From the NCBI GenBank assembly GCA_934153945.1, contig CAKPFM010000003.1, positions 72,307 to 136,306 of the forward strand: DNA of 64,000 bases, read 5' to 3'. The notes beneath the pieces are model-generated. The model did no database searches and was not told the DNA's origin. It worked only from the letters and a program-made list of their open reading frames with translations. This document shows, piece after piece, positions 52,363-62,171 of the stretch. Numbering within the stretch: position 1 is the first letter of the stretch; every line of letters starts with the position of its first letter. Origin of the DNA: an uncultured Bacilli bacterium. Lineage in GTDB: Bacteria > Bacillota_I > Bacilli_A > RF39 > UBA660. A program made the position numbers and the translations under genes.

Positions 52363-53119
52363 AGTCTTGTTTTACCTCTAACAATTCTCCATTAGGAAAT
52401 TCTAATGTATAAGTACCTTTAATTAAATTGACACTTTTAATTACGCCTTTTTTATTATCTACTTCTTTTATTTCACCAATTTTTGGTAGCATTTTTTTAC
52501 ATTCCTTATAACATTCATTTTCATATTTTAAGCAACATAAAAGTCTACCACATAATCCATTTATTTTGTTTGGATTTAAAGAAATATTTTGATTTTTGGC
52601 CATAGAAATTGATATTGAATCAAAATCATTCAAAAATCTTGCACAGCATAGTTTTTGACCACAACTTCCATATCCTCCTACTTTTTTTGCTTTATCACGA
52701 ACACCTATTTGTCTAAGTTCAATTCTTGTTTTATATATAGAAGCCAAGTCTTTAGCTAAATTCCTAAAATCAATTCTTTCATCTGAATAAAAATGAAATA
52801 GTAATTGATCTTTATTTAAACTAAATGATGCATCTATTACATTTATATCCATTTTATATTTATTAACTAAATCTTTACATTTTTTTAATGCTTGTCCAGC
52901 TAATTTTTGATTATTTTTGTATTCGTTATAGTCCTTTTTTGTAGTTATTCTTAATACTTGTCCAATAGGTTCTTTATTTGTTTCATTTAATGAAACTATT
53001 TTTGAAAAATATAGTCCCTTTTCTATTTCTATTACAACGGTTTGATTCATTTTTAATTCTAAATTTGTAGTAACATAGTATATTTTGTCATCATTTTCTA
53101 ACATTACGCCTACTATCAT
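52349..53119 (-). CDS. ricT: PSP1-domain protein RicT (YaaT)
   Basis: This 256-residue protein matches Bacillus YaaT, part of the Y-complex (with YlbF and YmcA) that speeds Spo0A phosphorylation and RNase Y-dependent mRNA maturation. The signatures IELRQIGVRDKAK, GGYGSCGQKLCCARFL and NGLCGRLLCCLKYE carry the Cys residues for Fe-S binding. It lies between holB and trmN6, the conserved order. Confidence 0.95.
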   Translation of the reverse strand: MIVGVMLENDDKIYYVTTNLELKMNQTVVIEIEKGLYFSKIVSLNETNKEPIGQVLRITTKKDYNEYKNNQKLAGQALKKCKDLVNKYKMDINVIDASFSLNKDQLLFHFYSDERIDFRNLAKDLASIYKTRIELRQIGVRDKAKKVGGYGSCGQKLCCARFLNDFDSISISMAKNQNISLNPNKINGLCGRLLCCLKYENECYKECKKMLPKIGEIKEVDNKKGVIKSVNLIKGTYTLEFPNGELLEVKQDYGRN

Positions 53120-54058
53120 TTAATCACATCTTTCTAGTTCTATTATTAGTTTATCTATTAGTAATTGTGAATTTGCATTAAAATTGATTTTTTCTTTTGT
53201 ATCAATTAATACATTTATTTTTTTTGTTAATTGATATATTGTATTTTTATTTACTATTTCTTGTTTTATTTCATTTTTGAATATTTTTATATTTCGTTCT
53301 AATTTTGCATTTAGAATATCTTGATAATATAATATCATTAAATTTATTGCTAGTAAAACAAGCTCTTTTTCTTTAAAATTATTATGCCATAATTTTTGTG
53401 TTTTTAAAATAGTATCTAGTTTATTTTTTTCATAGTAAGAAACAAAATCTATAACTTGTCCTATTATATTTTCAAGCATTTCATCTGTTATTTGTTCTGG
53501 AATTGTTATATAATTTCTAATTTTAGGTAAAGTTGAATCAGTATTAATATTGTGTTCTTTTGAAAAGCTTATTACTTGACACCTTGATATTATAGTATCT
53601 AACATTTGATACATATTATTAGTTGTTAAGATTGCTATTATATTATCTTCTGGTTCTTCTAAAAATTTTAAAATTGAATTTGCTGATGATTTATTCAGTC
53701 TATCAGCATGATTTATAATATATATTTTTTTATTTGATAATATACTTTTTTCACTAAATTCTTTTTGTAAAATATCTAATTGTTCTTTTTTTATCCATAT
53801 TCCATCTGGTTCTATTATTTTTATTTCTGGAAATATATTTTTATCAATATTTTTACATTGTGTACAATCTACACATTTTTTATTATTACTATAATTATAA
53901 GGGCATAACAACATTTTAGTAAATGCTAAAGCTAATGATTTTTGGTTTTTATATCCATTAGTTTCAAATAAATAAGCATGTGATATTCTATTTTTTTGAA
54001 TACTATTTTTTAAAATTTTTACTACTTTTTCTTGTTCAACAATATAATCATCTAACAT
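53120..54058 (-). CDS. holB: DNA polymerase III delta-prime subunit
   Basis: This 312-residue clamp-loader subunit has the RFC-like start and RISHAYLFETNGYKN, where the Walker A is degenerate, as usual for delta-prime. A zinc module is formed by CPYNYSNNKKCVDCTQC. The LKFLEEPEDNIIAILTTNN segment and the SRC motif (TIISRCQVISF) follow. Confidence 0.95.
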   Translation of the reverse strand: MLDDYIVEQEKVVKILKNSIQKNRISHAYLFETNGYKNQKSLALAFTKMLLCPYNYSNNKKCVDCTQCKNIDKNIFPEIKIIEPDGIWIKKEQLDILQKEFSEKSILSNKKIYIINHADRLNKSSANSILKFLEEPEDNIIAILTTNNMYQMLDTIISRCQVISFSKEHNINTDSTLPKIRNYITIPEQITDEMLENIIGQVIDFVSYYEKNKLDTILKTQKLWHNNFKEKELVLLAINLMILYYQDILNAKLERNIKIFKNEIKQEIVNKNTIYQLTKKINVLIDTKEKINFNANSQLLIDKLIIELERCD

Positions 54059-54072
54059 AATTCACTTCCTAA

Positions 54073-54261
54073 CTAAAACGCTATTATATTTATAATAATA
54101 AAAGCAAATAGAGCTGGAAAACCTAATATAGTTACAGCTCCTATCGTTATTAAATTAATTGGTATCATAATATTTATTGGACTTGCTATTATATTAAAAC
54201 CATACAAAAGCACAATACTAAAAATTATTTTTTTAATTAAATCTAATATTTTTTTTAACAT
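54073..54261 (-). CDS. bofA: Pro-sigma-K processing inhibitor BofA family protein
   Basis: This 62-residue protein has two membrane helices and the BofA core INIMIPINLITIGAVTILGFPA. In Bacillus BofA holds SpoIVFB inactive in the forespore membrane until signalling; the gene follows recR there as well. It is shorter at the N-terminus than Bacillus BofA (87 residues). The ribosome site is GGTGAT. Confidence 0.88.
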   Translation of the reverse strand: MLKKILDLIKKIIFSIVLLYGFNIIASPINIMIPINLITIGAVTILGFPALFAFIIINIIAF

Positions 54262-54291
54262 ATTATCACCAATTAAATATATGTTCCTTTT

Positions 54292-54891
54292 TTAATTAAT
54301 AGAAGTTCTATCTTCTAAAGCCTGTTCTAATGTTAAAGAATCAATGTATTCCATATCAATACCTAGTGGTACACCATGTGCTATTTTGGTTACCTTAACA
54401 TTTTTTCCTTCTAACATTTTTGAAATATATAAAGATGTTGTTTCCCCTTCTATACCAGGTTTTATTGCTATTATTATTTCTTCTATTTCTTCTTTATCTA
54501 TTCTATCTAGTAATTTATTTATTTTAATATCTTCTGGATTTATTCCATCTAATGGTGATATTAATCCATCAAGTACATGATATACACCATTATATACACC
54601 TAACTTTTCAAATAAAACAACATTTTTTGGTGATTCTACTACACAAATTATTTTTTTATTTCTATCCTGTATTTTACATATTTCACACAAATCGCCTTCA
54701 GCAAAATTATTACAAATAGTACATCTTTTGATATTTTTTTTCAAATTTTTTAATGATTCTGAAAATAGGTTTGTTATTTCTTCATCTAAATCTAATGCTG
54801 ATAAAGCATATCTTTCTGCTGTTTTTTCCCCTATTCCTGGTAATTTTTTAAAGCATTCTATTAATTCATTTAAAGTTTTTGGGTATTTCAT
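54292..54891 (-). CDS. recR: Recombination protein RecR
   Basis: This 199-residue protein has an N-terminal helix-hairpin-helix (KLPGIGEKTAERYA), a zinc finger with CTICNNFAEGDLCEIC, a Toprim domain (ICVVESPKNVVLFEK) and a C-terminal Walker-like strand. It loads RecA with RecO and RecF. Its start codon overlaps the ybaB stop (TAATG). Confidence 0.97.
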   Translation of the reverse strand: MKYPKTLNELIECFKKLPGIGEKTAERYALSALDLDEEITNLFSESLKNLKKNIKRCTICNNFAEGDLCEICKIQDRNKKIICVVESPKNVVLFEKLGVYNGVYHVLDGLISPLDGINPEDIKINKLLDRIDKEEIEEIIIAIKPGIEGETTSLYISKMLEGKNVKVTKIAHGVPLGIDMEYIDSLTLEQALEDRTSIN

Positions 54892-55187
54892 TAGAATAAT
54901 CCTGGCATTCCTTGTGTATATTTACCTAATTTTTTATTTGTATCATCATCTATTTGTTTCATTGCTTGATTAATAGCTACTACTAACATATCTTGTAGCA
55001 TTTCTATTTCTTCTTTATCTAATGATTCATTATCAATTTTTATTTCTTTTATTGTTTTATCACCCATCATTGTTACTGTTACAAATGATGATGTTCCAAT
55101 GTATTCAGTTTGATCTATTTTTTCCTTTTCATTCATCATATCTTTTTGTAATTTTTGTGCTTGTTTCATCATTGCTTGTATATTCAT
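54891..55187 (-). CDS. ybaB: YbaB/EbfC nucleoid-associated protein
   Basis: This 98-residue dimeric DNA-binding protein shows MNIQAMMKQAQKLQKDM at the start and MLVVAINQAMKQIDDDTNKK at the end of its core helices. It lies between dnaX and recR, the classic order. Confidence 0.95.
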   Translation of the reverse strand: MNIQAMMKQAQKLQKDMMNEKEKIDQTEYIGTSSFVTVTMMGDKTIKEIKIDNESLDKEEIEMLQDMLVVAINQAMKQIDDDTNKKLGKYTQGMPGLF

Positions 55188-55197
55188 ATTTATTCTC

Positions 55198-56829
55198 CTA
55201 ACTATATTCTATTATATTTTCAAACATTTCATCTATGTTATTTGTTTCTTCTTTTGTTTCTTGTTTAACAATTGGTTCTTCTATATATTTGTAATTATTT
55301 TTATTTTTTACATAATCATTTTTTATTTTTATCCATTCTTCTTGATATGTTGATATTATTTTATATTCTTCATTTAAATATTTTTTCAACATTTTTTCAA
55401 TTTCAAATATATTTTGGTTAAATTCATTTGATAATCTTTCAGTTTCATATACAAATATCATAATATTATTTCCAAAAGCTGTTAATTTTCCTTCTAGTAA
55501 TATTGAATAATATATTGCATATTCATCTAATATCAAATTACTACTAAGTGATTTTAGTTGTTGTTTTATTGATATTGCTTTATTTTTGTCTAAATTACAC
55601 AAAGTATTATTTATCCTTATTTTCTTTAAGTTTTCTATATTTTTGCTTTTTTCTTTTATTATTTCATGATTTATTTTTTCATTGTTTTTTATTTCAATAT
55701 TTTCAGATTTTTCTACTTTGTCTATTCTTTTATTTTCTAGTACTGATTTTGATGGTGTTGTTATTTCAATTTTTATATTATCAGTATCAAGTAATTGAAT
55801 TATTAATATTTCAAATATTACTCTAGGATGAGATGAATTTTTCATTTCACTAAATATTGAGTTAAAACTTTTAATGTATTTCATTAATTGCTCAATAGAT
55901 ATTTGTTCTTGTATATCATATTTTTTTTCTTCAGTATTTGTTGTTTTATTTATTAAAATATCCCTCAAAAATAAAATTATTTCTTCTGTTAATTTAATAA
56001 AATCTTTTCCCTTAATATCTAATTCATCAATTTTACTTAAAATTTTTTTAGTATCCTTATTTAATATATTTAATAAAAATTGATTAATTTCCTCTTTAGT
56101 AATTGTTCCATTAATTTCATGAATGTCATTTAAAGTGATTGTATCATCTGAATAAGCTAATACTTGATCTAACATACTTAAAGCATCACGCATTCCACCA
56201 TCTGATAAAACTGCTAATTCATTTAAAGCTTGATCATCAATTTTGATATTTTCCTCTTCTATAATGATTTTTAATCTATTAACTATTTCATTATTGTTTA
56301 TTTTTTTGAAATCAAATCTTTGACATCTAGATAATATTGTTGCTGGTATTTTATGAGGTTCGGTAGTTGCTAAAATAAAAACTATATGTGATGGAGGTTC
56401 TTCTAACGTTTTTAATAGAGCATTAAATGCACCAGTTGTAAGCATATGTACCTCGTCTATTATATATACTTTATATTTTCCACTACTTGGAACTAAATTT
56501 ACCTTATTATTAATTTCTCTTATTTCATCAACCCCATTATTTGAAGCTGCATCTATTTCAATAATATCTACTGATTGTTTATTGTTTATTTGAATACAAT
56601 TTTTACATTGATTGCAAGGATTACAATCTTCTATATTTTCACAATTTATTGCTTTTGCTAGTATTTTAGCTACACTAGTTTTTCCTGTACCTCTTGGACC
56701 TGAAAATAAATAAGCATGTGATAATCTATTATTTTTTATAGAATTTTTTAATGTTCTAATTATTACTGATTGACCAACTACTTCATCAAAAGTTTTAGGT
56801 CTATATTTTCTATATAAACTTTGATACAT
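55198..56829 (-). CDS. dnaX: DNA polymerase III gamma/tau subunit
   Basis: This 543-residue clamp-loader ATPase has Walker A GPRGTGKTSVAK, a four-Cys zinc module (CENIEDCNPCNQCKNC), DEVHMLT and sensor SRCQRFDF. The Lys/Asn-rich linker (about 370-410) and the C-terminal domain (about 415-543) are the tau part. I cannot tell if a frameshift makes a gamma form; no clear slippery heptamer was noted. Confidence 0.97.
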   Translation of the reverse strand: MYQSLYRKYRPKTFDEVVGQSVIIRTLKNSIKNNRLSHAYLFSGPRGTGKTSVAKILAKAINCENIEDCNPCNQCKNCIQINNKQSVDIIEIDAASNNGVDEIREINNKVNLVPSSGKYKVYIIDEVHMLTTGAFNALLKTLEEPPSHIVFILATTEPHKIPATILSRCQRFDFKKINNNEIVNRLKIIIEEENIKIDDQALNELAVLSDGGMRDALSMLDQVLAYSDDTITLNDIHEINGTITKEEINQFLLNILNKDTKKILSKIDELDIKGKDFIKLTEEIILFLRDILINKTTNTEEKKYDIQEQISIEQLMKYIKSFNSIFSEMKNSSHPRVIFEILIIQLLDTDNIKIEITTPSKSVLENKRIDKVEKSENIEIKNNEKINHEIIKEKSKNIENLKKIRINNTLCNLDKNKAISIKQQLKSLSSNLILDEYAIYYSILLEGKLTAFGNNIMIFVYETERLSNEFNQNIFEIEKMLKKYLNEEYKIISTYQEEWIKIKNDYVKNKNNYKYIEEPIVKQETKEETNNIDEMFENIIEYS

Positions 56830-56863
56830 ATTATCACCTCACATACAATATTATATCATTTAA

Positions 56864-56890
56864 AGTAAAAAGAAAGTAGTATTTACTTTC
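56864..56890 (-). terminator. Terminator of tadA
   Basis: GAAAGTA pairs with TACTTTC, followed by TTTTTACTTT on the minus strand. It separates tadA from dnaX. Confidence 0.75.
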
Positions 56891-57311
56891 TTTTTTTATT
56901 AAAAAAGCTTTGAATTAAATCAAGAGATTCTTTTTCATATAATCCATATTCTATATTAGTTTTATAATTATTTTCTATTACTATTTTTTGAAAATCATTA
57001 TTATCATTTTTTACAGAACAATATATTTTTTTTATTCTAGATTGAATTATAGCTCCACTACACATTAAACAAGGTTCTAATGTTGTATATAGTTCACAAT
57101 CATCTAAATGCCATGTTTTTAGTTTTTTACACGCTTTTTCTATAGCAATTATTTCAGCATGTTGAGTCACTAATTTTGTTTTTTCTTTTTTGTTATATGC
57201 TTTAGATATTATTTTATTATCTTTAACAATAACTGTTCCTATTGGAACTTCATCTATTTGATAAGCTTTTTTTGCTTGTTCTATTGCTTCTTTCATATAT
57301 TTTTCTTTCAT
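56883..57311 (-). CDS. tadA: tRNA-specific adenosine deaminase
   Basis: This 142-residue zinc deaminase makes inosine at the wobble position of tRNA-Arg. The catalytic HAEIIAIEKA and PCLMCSGAIIQSRI motifs are intact. It lies beside the SRP RNA gene, as in many Firmicutes. Confidence 0.97.
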   Translation of the reverse strand: MKEKYMKEAIEQAKKAYQIDEVPIGTVIVKDNKIISKAYNKKEKTKLVTQHAEIIAIEKACKKLKTWHLDDCELYTTLEPCLMCSGAIIQSRIKKIYCSVKNDNNDFQKIVIENNYKTNIEYGLYEKESLDLIQSFFNKKRK

Positions 57312-57330
57312 AGCATCACCAATTTATAAA

Positions 57331-57410
57331 AAAAGACACACACATTCATTGACTTTTAAGGCTGCTATTTTCCAATCCTGACCTGGTTCAAATATAAATG
57401 TTGTGTCTTT
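57331..57410 (-). ncRNA. ffs: Signal recognition particle RNA (small bacterial type)
   Basis: The minus strand contains the domain IV core ACCAGGTCAGGATTGGAA and AGCAGCC, which bind Ffh. The ends AAAGACACAACATT and AATGTGTGTGTCTTT pair, so the whole 80-base RNA folds as one hairpin with the asymmetric loop. It lacks an Alu domain. A T-run follows directly. The position between tadA and the gyrA region agrees with Firmicute synteny. Confidence 0.93.
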
Positions 57411-57483
57411 AATAAGATATAATATTTTTAAAAAATGTGCAAGTGATTATTAGAATTTTTATTCATTTAATATTTTTTATTAA

Positions 57484-57499
57484 TGTTTCACGTGAAACA
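57484..57499. promoter_or_regulatory. parS site 1
   Basis: TGTTTCACGTGAAACA is a perfect match to the ParB/Spo0J consensus. Its palindrome extends to 57482-57501. Confidence 0.95.
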
Positions 57500-57653
57500 T
57501 TGTTAATTTATATATTCTAGCAATATATTTTTAATCATGTACAATTTATTTTATATTAATATTGATATTAAATGTTAATTTTTTTACTAAAATTTGTTAT
57601 TATTTTAAAATACACATATTTTTATTGTTAAATTTGTATTAATATTTTTTCTA

Positions 57654-57669
57654 TGTTTCACGTGAAACA
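57654..57669. promoter_or_regulatory. parS site 2
   Basis: This is a perfect 16-bp parS. The symmetry extends to a 34-bp perfect palindrome at 57645-57678, with T-runs and A-runs at its ends. The remaining 57421-57780 sequence is very AT-rich and holds no gene. Confidence 0.95.
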
Positions 57670-57746
57670 TAGAAAAAACTTTTTATTTTTATTTTTTTAT
57701 TTTTTTACTTATTTTATGCTTTTTGATAATTAAAAAAATATTTTAA

Positions 57747-57762
57747 TGTTTCACGTGAAACA
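57747..57762. promoter_or_regulatory. parS site 3, also a likely gyrA terminator
   Basis: This is a perfect parS inside a 30-bp perfect palindrome at 57740-57769. On the minus strand it is followed by ATTTTTTT, 12 bases after the gyrA stop, so in RNA it has the form of a Rho-independent terminator. Confidence 0.93.
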
Positions 57763-57780
57763 TTAAAATAAAAAGAAGAA

Positions 57781-60222
57781 TTATTCTTCTGATTTATCAT
57801 CATTTAATTCTTCCTCTTTTTCTACAATAGCAATTGTACTAACTCTTTGTTCATCTTTTAAATTAATTAATTTTACACCTTGAGCTACTCTACCAGTTGA
57901 TGATACTTGCTCTAAAGGTAATCTAATAACTATACCATTATTTGTTATAATCATTAAATCTTCATTATTATGAACAGTTTTAAATGATACAATATTACCG
58001 TTTTTCTCTGTTACATTTAAAGCTTTTACACCTTTGCTACCTCTATGAGTCATTCTATATTCTTCTAAGTCTGTTTTTTTACCATAACCTTTTTCTGTTA
58101 CTACTAAAATTTGTTGTCCTGGTTCAGCTATTTCACAACCTACACAAATTCCATCACCAACATTTATTCCTCTTACACCTGAAGCAGTTCTTCCCATAAT
58201 TCTAATTTCTTTTTCTTCAAAACGTATCATTCTACCGTTTGAAGAAGCTATTAAAATTTCATTTTCTCCAGTTGTTTTTTTAGCAGATATTAATTCGTCT
58301 TCTTCTTTTAATGTAATAGCAATTTTTCCATTTGTTCTAATATTTTCAAATTCTTTAATATTAGTACGTTTAATTAAACCATTTTTTGTACAGAAAATAA
58401 TATAATTATTTTTTTCATTATTTTCTACTTTTAACATTGCTGTTACGTGTTCATCTTTTTCTATTGGAATTAAATTAATTATTGGTAAACCCTTAGATTG
58501 TCTACTAAATAGTGGAATTTCATATCCTTTCATACGATATGTTTTTCCTTTATTTGTAAAGAATAATACATAATCATGTGTACTCATTGTTAACAAGTAC
58601 TGAGCAAAATCCTCTTCGTTTGTTGCCATACCTTTAACACCTACTCCACCTCTATTTTGGGCTTTATAAGTATCACTAGCTAAGCGTTTAATGTATCCTT
58701 TATTTGTTAGTGTTATTATTACACTTTCTTCTGGTATTAATGATTCGTCTTCAATATATTCAATAGCTGTCATATCGATATTAGTTCTTCGTTCATCACT
58801 AAATTTATCTTTAATTTCTAATAATTCAGCTTTAATAATATCTAATACTTTTTGTTCTGAAGCTAAAATTGATTTTAATTCTTCTATGCGAGCTAATAAT
58901 TCTTTTAATTCATTTTCAATCTTATCTTTTTCTAAACCTGTTAATCTTCTTAATTTCATTTCTAAAATAGCTTCACATTGAATTGTATCTAATCCAAATT
59001 TTGCAGTTAATTGCTCTTTAGCTATTTCATCAGTTTTAGAAGATTTAATTATTTTTATTACTTCATCTATATTATCTAAAGCAATTTTTAATCCTTCTAA
59101 TACATGTACTCTTGCTTCACATTTTTTTAAATCAAATCTTGATCTTCTAATGATGATTTCTTTTTGATAATCAATATATTTAGAAATAACTTCTTTTAAT
59201 GATAATATTTTAGGAGTTTTTTGATCTATCATTAATAAATTAATTCCATATGTTGTTTGTAATTGAGTATGTTTATATAAATTATTTAATACTACATTAG
59301 CATTTGCTTCTTTTTTAAGATAAATAACTACACGTACTGGATTTTCTAAATTAGATTCTTCATGTAAATCACTAATTCCATCTAATATTTTATCTCTTAC
59401 TAATTGTCCAATACGTTCTTGAAATTCTTTTTTATTTACTTGGTATGGAAGTTCTGTAACAATAATTCTACTTTTACCGTTATTTTCTTCTATTTCTACT
59501 TTTCCACGTATAGTAATAGTTCCTCTACCAGTTTCATATGCCTTTCTTATACCACTATTTCCAAGTATAGTTCCACCTGTTGGAAAGTCTGGTCCTTTTA
59601 TATATTGCATTAAACTTAATGTATCAATTTCAGGATTATCAATATATGCCACACATCCATCTATTACTTCTCCTAAATTATGTGGTGGTATGTTTGTTGC
59701 CATACCTACAGCTATACCCATTGATCCATTTACTAATATATTTGGAAATCTAGATGGTAAAATTTCTGGTTCTTGTTCTGTTTCATCAAAGTTTGGTTTA
59801 AAGTTTACTGTATCTTTATTTATATCTCTAACCATCTCTAATGATAATTTTGAAAGACGAGCTTCTGTATAACGCATGGCTGCTGCTCCATCTCCATCCA
59901 TATTACCAAAGTTACCATGTCCATCAACTAACATATGTCTAAAACTAAATGGTTGTGCCATACGAACCATCGCTTCATATATACTTGAATCACCATGTGG
60001 ATGGTATTTTCCCATTACATCTCCAACTATTCTAGCACTTTTACGATGTGGTTTATCTGATGTATACCCTGATTCATACATAGAATATAAAATTCTACGA
60101 TGAACTGGTTTTAACCCATCTCTTAAATCTGGAATAGCACGAGCAACAATTACACTCATTGAATATTCTAAGAAAGAATCTTTTACTTCTTGTACTATAT
60201 TTTTTTCTATTATTCTATCCAT
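57781..60222 (-). CDS. gyrA: DNA gyrase subunit A
   Basis: This protein of about 813 residues contains the catalytic Tyr in AAMRYTEARLS and the quinolone-region HPHGDSSIYEAMVRMAQ with wild-type Ser and Glu. The GyrA-box QNRGGVGV in the C-terminal beta-pinwheel marks it as gyrase rather than topoisomerase IV. The ATG at 60222 has AGGGGG at a normal distance, while the ATG at 60231 touches it. It is 4 to 14 bases from the gyrB stop. Confidence 0.98.
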   Translation of the reverse strand: MDRIIEKNIVQEVKDSFLEYSMSVIVARAIPDLRDGLKPVHRRILYSMYESGYTSDKPHRKSARIVGDVMGKYHPHGDSSIYEAMVRMAQPFSFRHMLVDGHGNFGNMDGDGAAAMRYTEARLSKLSLEMVRDINKDTVNFKPNFDETEQEPEILPSRFPNILVNGSMGIAVGMATNIPPHNLGEVIDGCVAYIDNPEIDTLSLMQYIKGPDFPTGGTILGNSGIRKAYETGRGTITIRGKVEIEENNGKSRIIVTELPYQVNKKEFQERIGQLVRDKILDGISDLHEESNLENPVRVVIYLKKEANANVVLNNLYKHTQLQTTYGINLLMIDQKTPKILSLKEVISKYIDYQKEIIIRRSRFDLKKCEARVHVLEGLKIALDNIDEVIKIIKSSKTDEIAKEQLTAKFGLDTIQCEAILEMKLRRLTGLEKDKIENELKELLARIEELKSILASEQKVLDIIKAELLEIKDKFSDERRTNIDMTAIEYIEDESLIPEESVIITLTNKGYIKRLASDTYKAQNRGGVGVKGMATNEEDFAQYLLTMSTHDYVLFFTNKGKTYRMKGYEIPLFSRQSKGLPIINLIPIEKDEHVTAMLKVENNEKNNYIIFCTKNGLIKRTNIKEFENIRTNGKIAITLKEEDELISAKKTTGENEILIASSNGRMIRFEEKEIRIMGRTASGVRGINVGDGICVGCEIAEPGQQILVVTEKGYGKKTDLEEYRMTHRGSKGVKALNVTEKNGNIVSFKTVHNNEDLMIITNNGIVIRLPLEQVSSTGRVAQGVKLINLKDEQRVSTIAIVEKEEELNDDKSEE

Positions 60223-60235
60223 AATATCCATCCCC

Positions 60236-62161
60236 CTATACGTCTAACATTTCTGCAAATTTAGCAAATTCTTCTATAAATGATTTACGAGGATTTACAT
60301 CATCACCCATTAAATCTGTAAATATTTTATCTGCAGCTATTGCATCTTCTACTGTTACTCTTTTTAAAACACGATTATTTATATGCATTGTTGTTTCACG
60401 TAAATCTATTGCATCCATTTCTCCTAAACCTTTAAAACGTTGTACTATTGGTTTAGCATTTGGACTTAATGTACTTCTATATTCTTCTAATTCATCATCA
60501 GTAAGTACATATTTAATATTTTTTCCATTAATTACTTTATATAATGGTGGTTGTGCTGCATATACATATCCACCTTCTACTATAGGTCTAAAAAATCTAT
60601 AGAATAAAGTTAATAATAGAATTCTAATGTGTGATCCATCTACATCGGCATCGGTCATTATTACTATTTTGTGATATCTTAATTTGCTTATATCAAATTC
60701 TTCTCCAATACCAGTTCCAAAGGCTGTTATAATTGTTCTAATCTCTTCGTTAGATAAAGCTTTATCTAATCTTGCCTTTTCTACATTTAATATTTTACCT
60801 CTAAGTGGTAATATTGCTTGGGTTGCAGGTATTCTAGCATCTTTTGCTGAACCTCCAGCTGAATCTCCTTCGACTAAAAATATTTCACTAATAGATGCAT
60901 CTTTGCTAGTACAATCTGCTAATTTACCTATTGTATTAAATCCATCAAGTGCAGTTTTTCTACGAGTTGCTTCACGAGCTTTTTTTGCGGCCATTCTAGC
61001 ACGTGACGCTACTGTTGCTTTTTCTACTATTATTTTTGCAGTTTCAGGATTTTCCATTAAAAATCTTTCAAATCCTTCACTAAATACACTATCCGCTAAT
61101 TTTCTTACTTCTGAATTACCTAATCTTCCTTTTGTTTGCCCTTCAAATTGTGGATTTGGATGTTTACATGATACAATCATTGTTAAACCTTCTTTAACGT
61201 CATCACCTGTTAAAGATTCATCTTTTTCTTTTAATAGTTTACTTTTTCTAGCATAACTATTAATTATACGTGTTAAGGCTCTTCTAACTCCTTCTTCATG
61301 TGTACCACCATCATGAGTATTAATATTATTAACGAACGAATAAATACTATCGCTATATCCATCATTATATTGTAAGGCAACCTCAAACATAACTCCATCT
61401 TCTTCACCTTCTAAATGTATTATTTGTTCATGAATTGGAGTTTTATTTTTATTTAAATATCTTACATATTCACTAATACCACCTTCATAGTGGAATACTT
61501 CACCAGTTGTATCTTCATCATCTCTATCATCACGTAAAGTTAATCTTAACCCTTTATTTAAAAAAGCTAATTCACGAGTTCTAACTTTTAATGTTTCATA
61601 GTCATAGATATCAGTATCAAATATAGTAGGATCTGGTTTAAATGTTACTGTTGTTCCTGTTCTTTCAGGTTCACATTCACCTATTACAGTTAATTTTTGA
61701 GCAGTTTTTCCACCATTTTCAAATCTACATTCATGGATTTTACCGTCTTTATATACTGTAACTATTACCCATTTTGATAAGGCGTTTACTACTGATGCAC
61801 CTACTCCGTGTAGACCACCAGATACTTTATATCCGCCTCCACCAAATTTACCTCCAGCATGTAATACAGTATAAACTGTTTCTACTGTTGAAATTCCTGT
61901 TTTAGGATGTACACCTACTGGTATACCTCTACCATTATCTTTTACAGTAATTGAATTATCTTTGTTAATAACTATTTCTATGTTATTACAATATCCTGCT
62001 AATGCTTCATCTATTGAGTTATCAACTATTTCCCATACTAAATGGTGAAGTCCTTTAACATCTGTTGTACCTATATACATACCTGGACGTTTTCTTACTG
62101 CTTCTAACCCCTCTAATACTTGAATGTCGGATGCATCATAATGTTGATTATTTTCTTCCAT
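60236..62161 (-). CDS. gyrB: DNA gyrase subunit B
   Basis: This 641-residue ATPase subunit shows the GHKL site (EIVDNSIDEALAGYC, DNGRGIPVG, GGLHGVGAS), the QTK loop QFEGQTKGRLGNSEV and the Toprim EGDSAGGSAK, DADVDGSHI. It is co-transcribed with gyrA downstream and recF upstream. GAGGTGAAAAC is the ribosome site. Confidence 0.98.
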   Translation of the reverse strand: MEENNQHYDASDIQVLEGLEAVRKRPGMYIGTTDVKGLHHLVWEIVDNSIDEALAGYCNNIEIVINKDNSITVKDNGRGIPVGVHPKTGISTVETVYTVLHAGGKFGGGGYKVSGGLHGVGASVVNALSKWVIVTVYKDGKIHECRFENGGKTAQKLTVIGECEPERTGTTVTFKPDPTIFDTDIYDYETLKVRTRELAFLNKGLRLTLRDDRDDEDTTGEVFHYEGGISEYVRYLNKNKTPIHEQIIHLEGEEDGVMFEVALQYNDGYSDSIYSFVNNINTHDGGTHEEGVRRALTRIINSYARKSKLLKEKDESLTGDDVKEGLTMIVSCKHPNPQFEGQTKGRLGNSEVRKLADSVFSEGFERFLMENPETAKIIVEKATVASRARMAAKKAREATRRKTALDGFNTIGKLADCTSKDASISEIFLVEGDSAGGSAKDARIPATQAILPLRGKILNVEKARLDKALSNEEIRTIITAFGTGIGEEFDISKLRYHKIVIMTDADVDGSHIRILLLTLFYRFFRPIVEGGYVYAAQPPLYKVINGKNIKYVLTDDELEEYRSTLSPNAKPIVQRFKGLGEMDAIDLRETTMHINNRVLKRVTVEDAIAADKIFTDLMGDDVNPRKSFIEEFAKFAEMLDV

Positions 62162-62171
62162 GTTTTCACCT

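Noticed and set aside
60684..61256. Plus-strand frame of 190 codons inside gyrB
   Set aside because: It is antisense to the Toprim and QTK regions of gyrB and is a codon-bias artefact.
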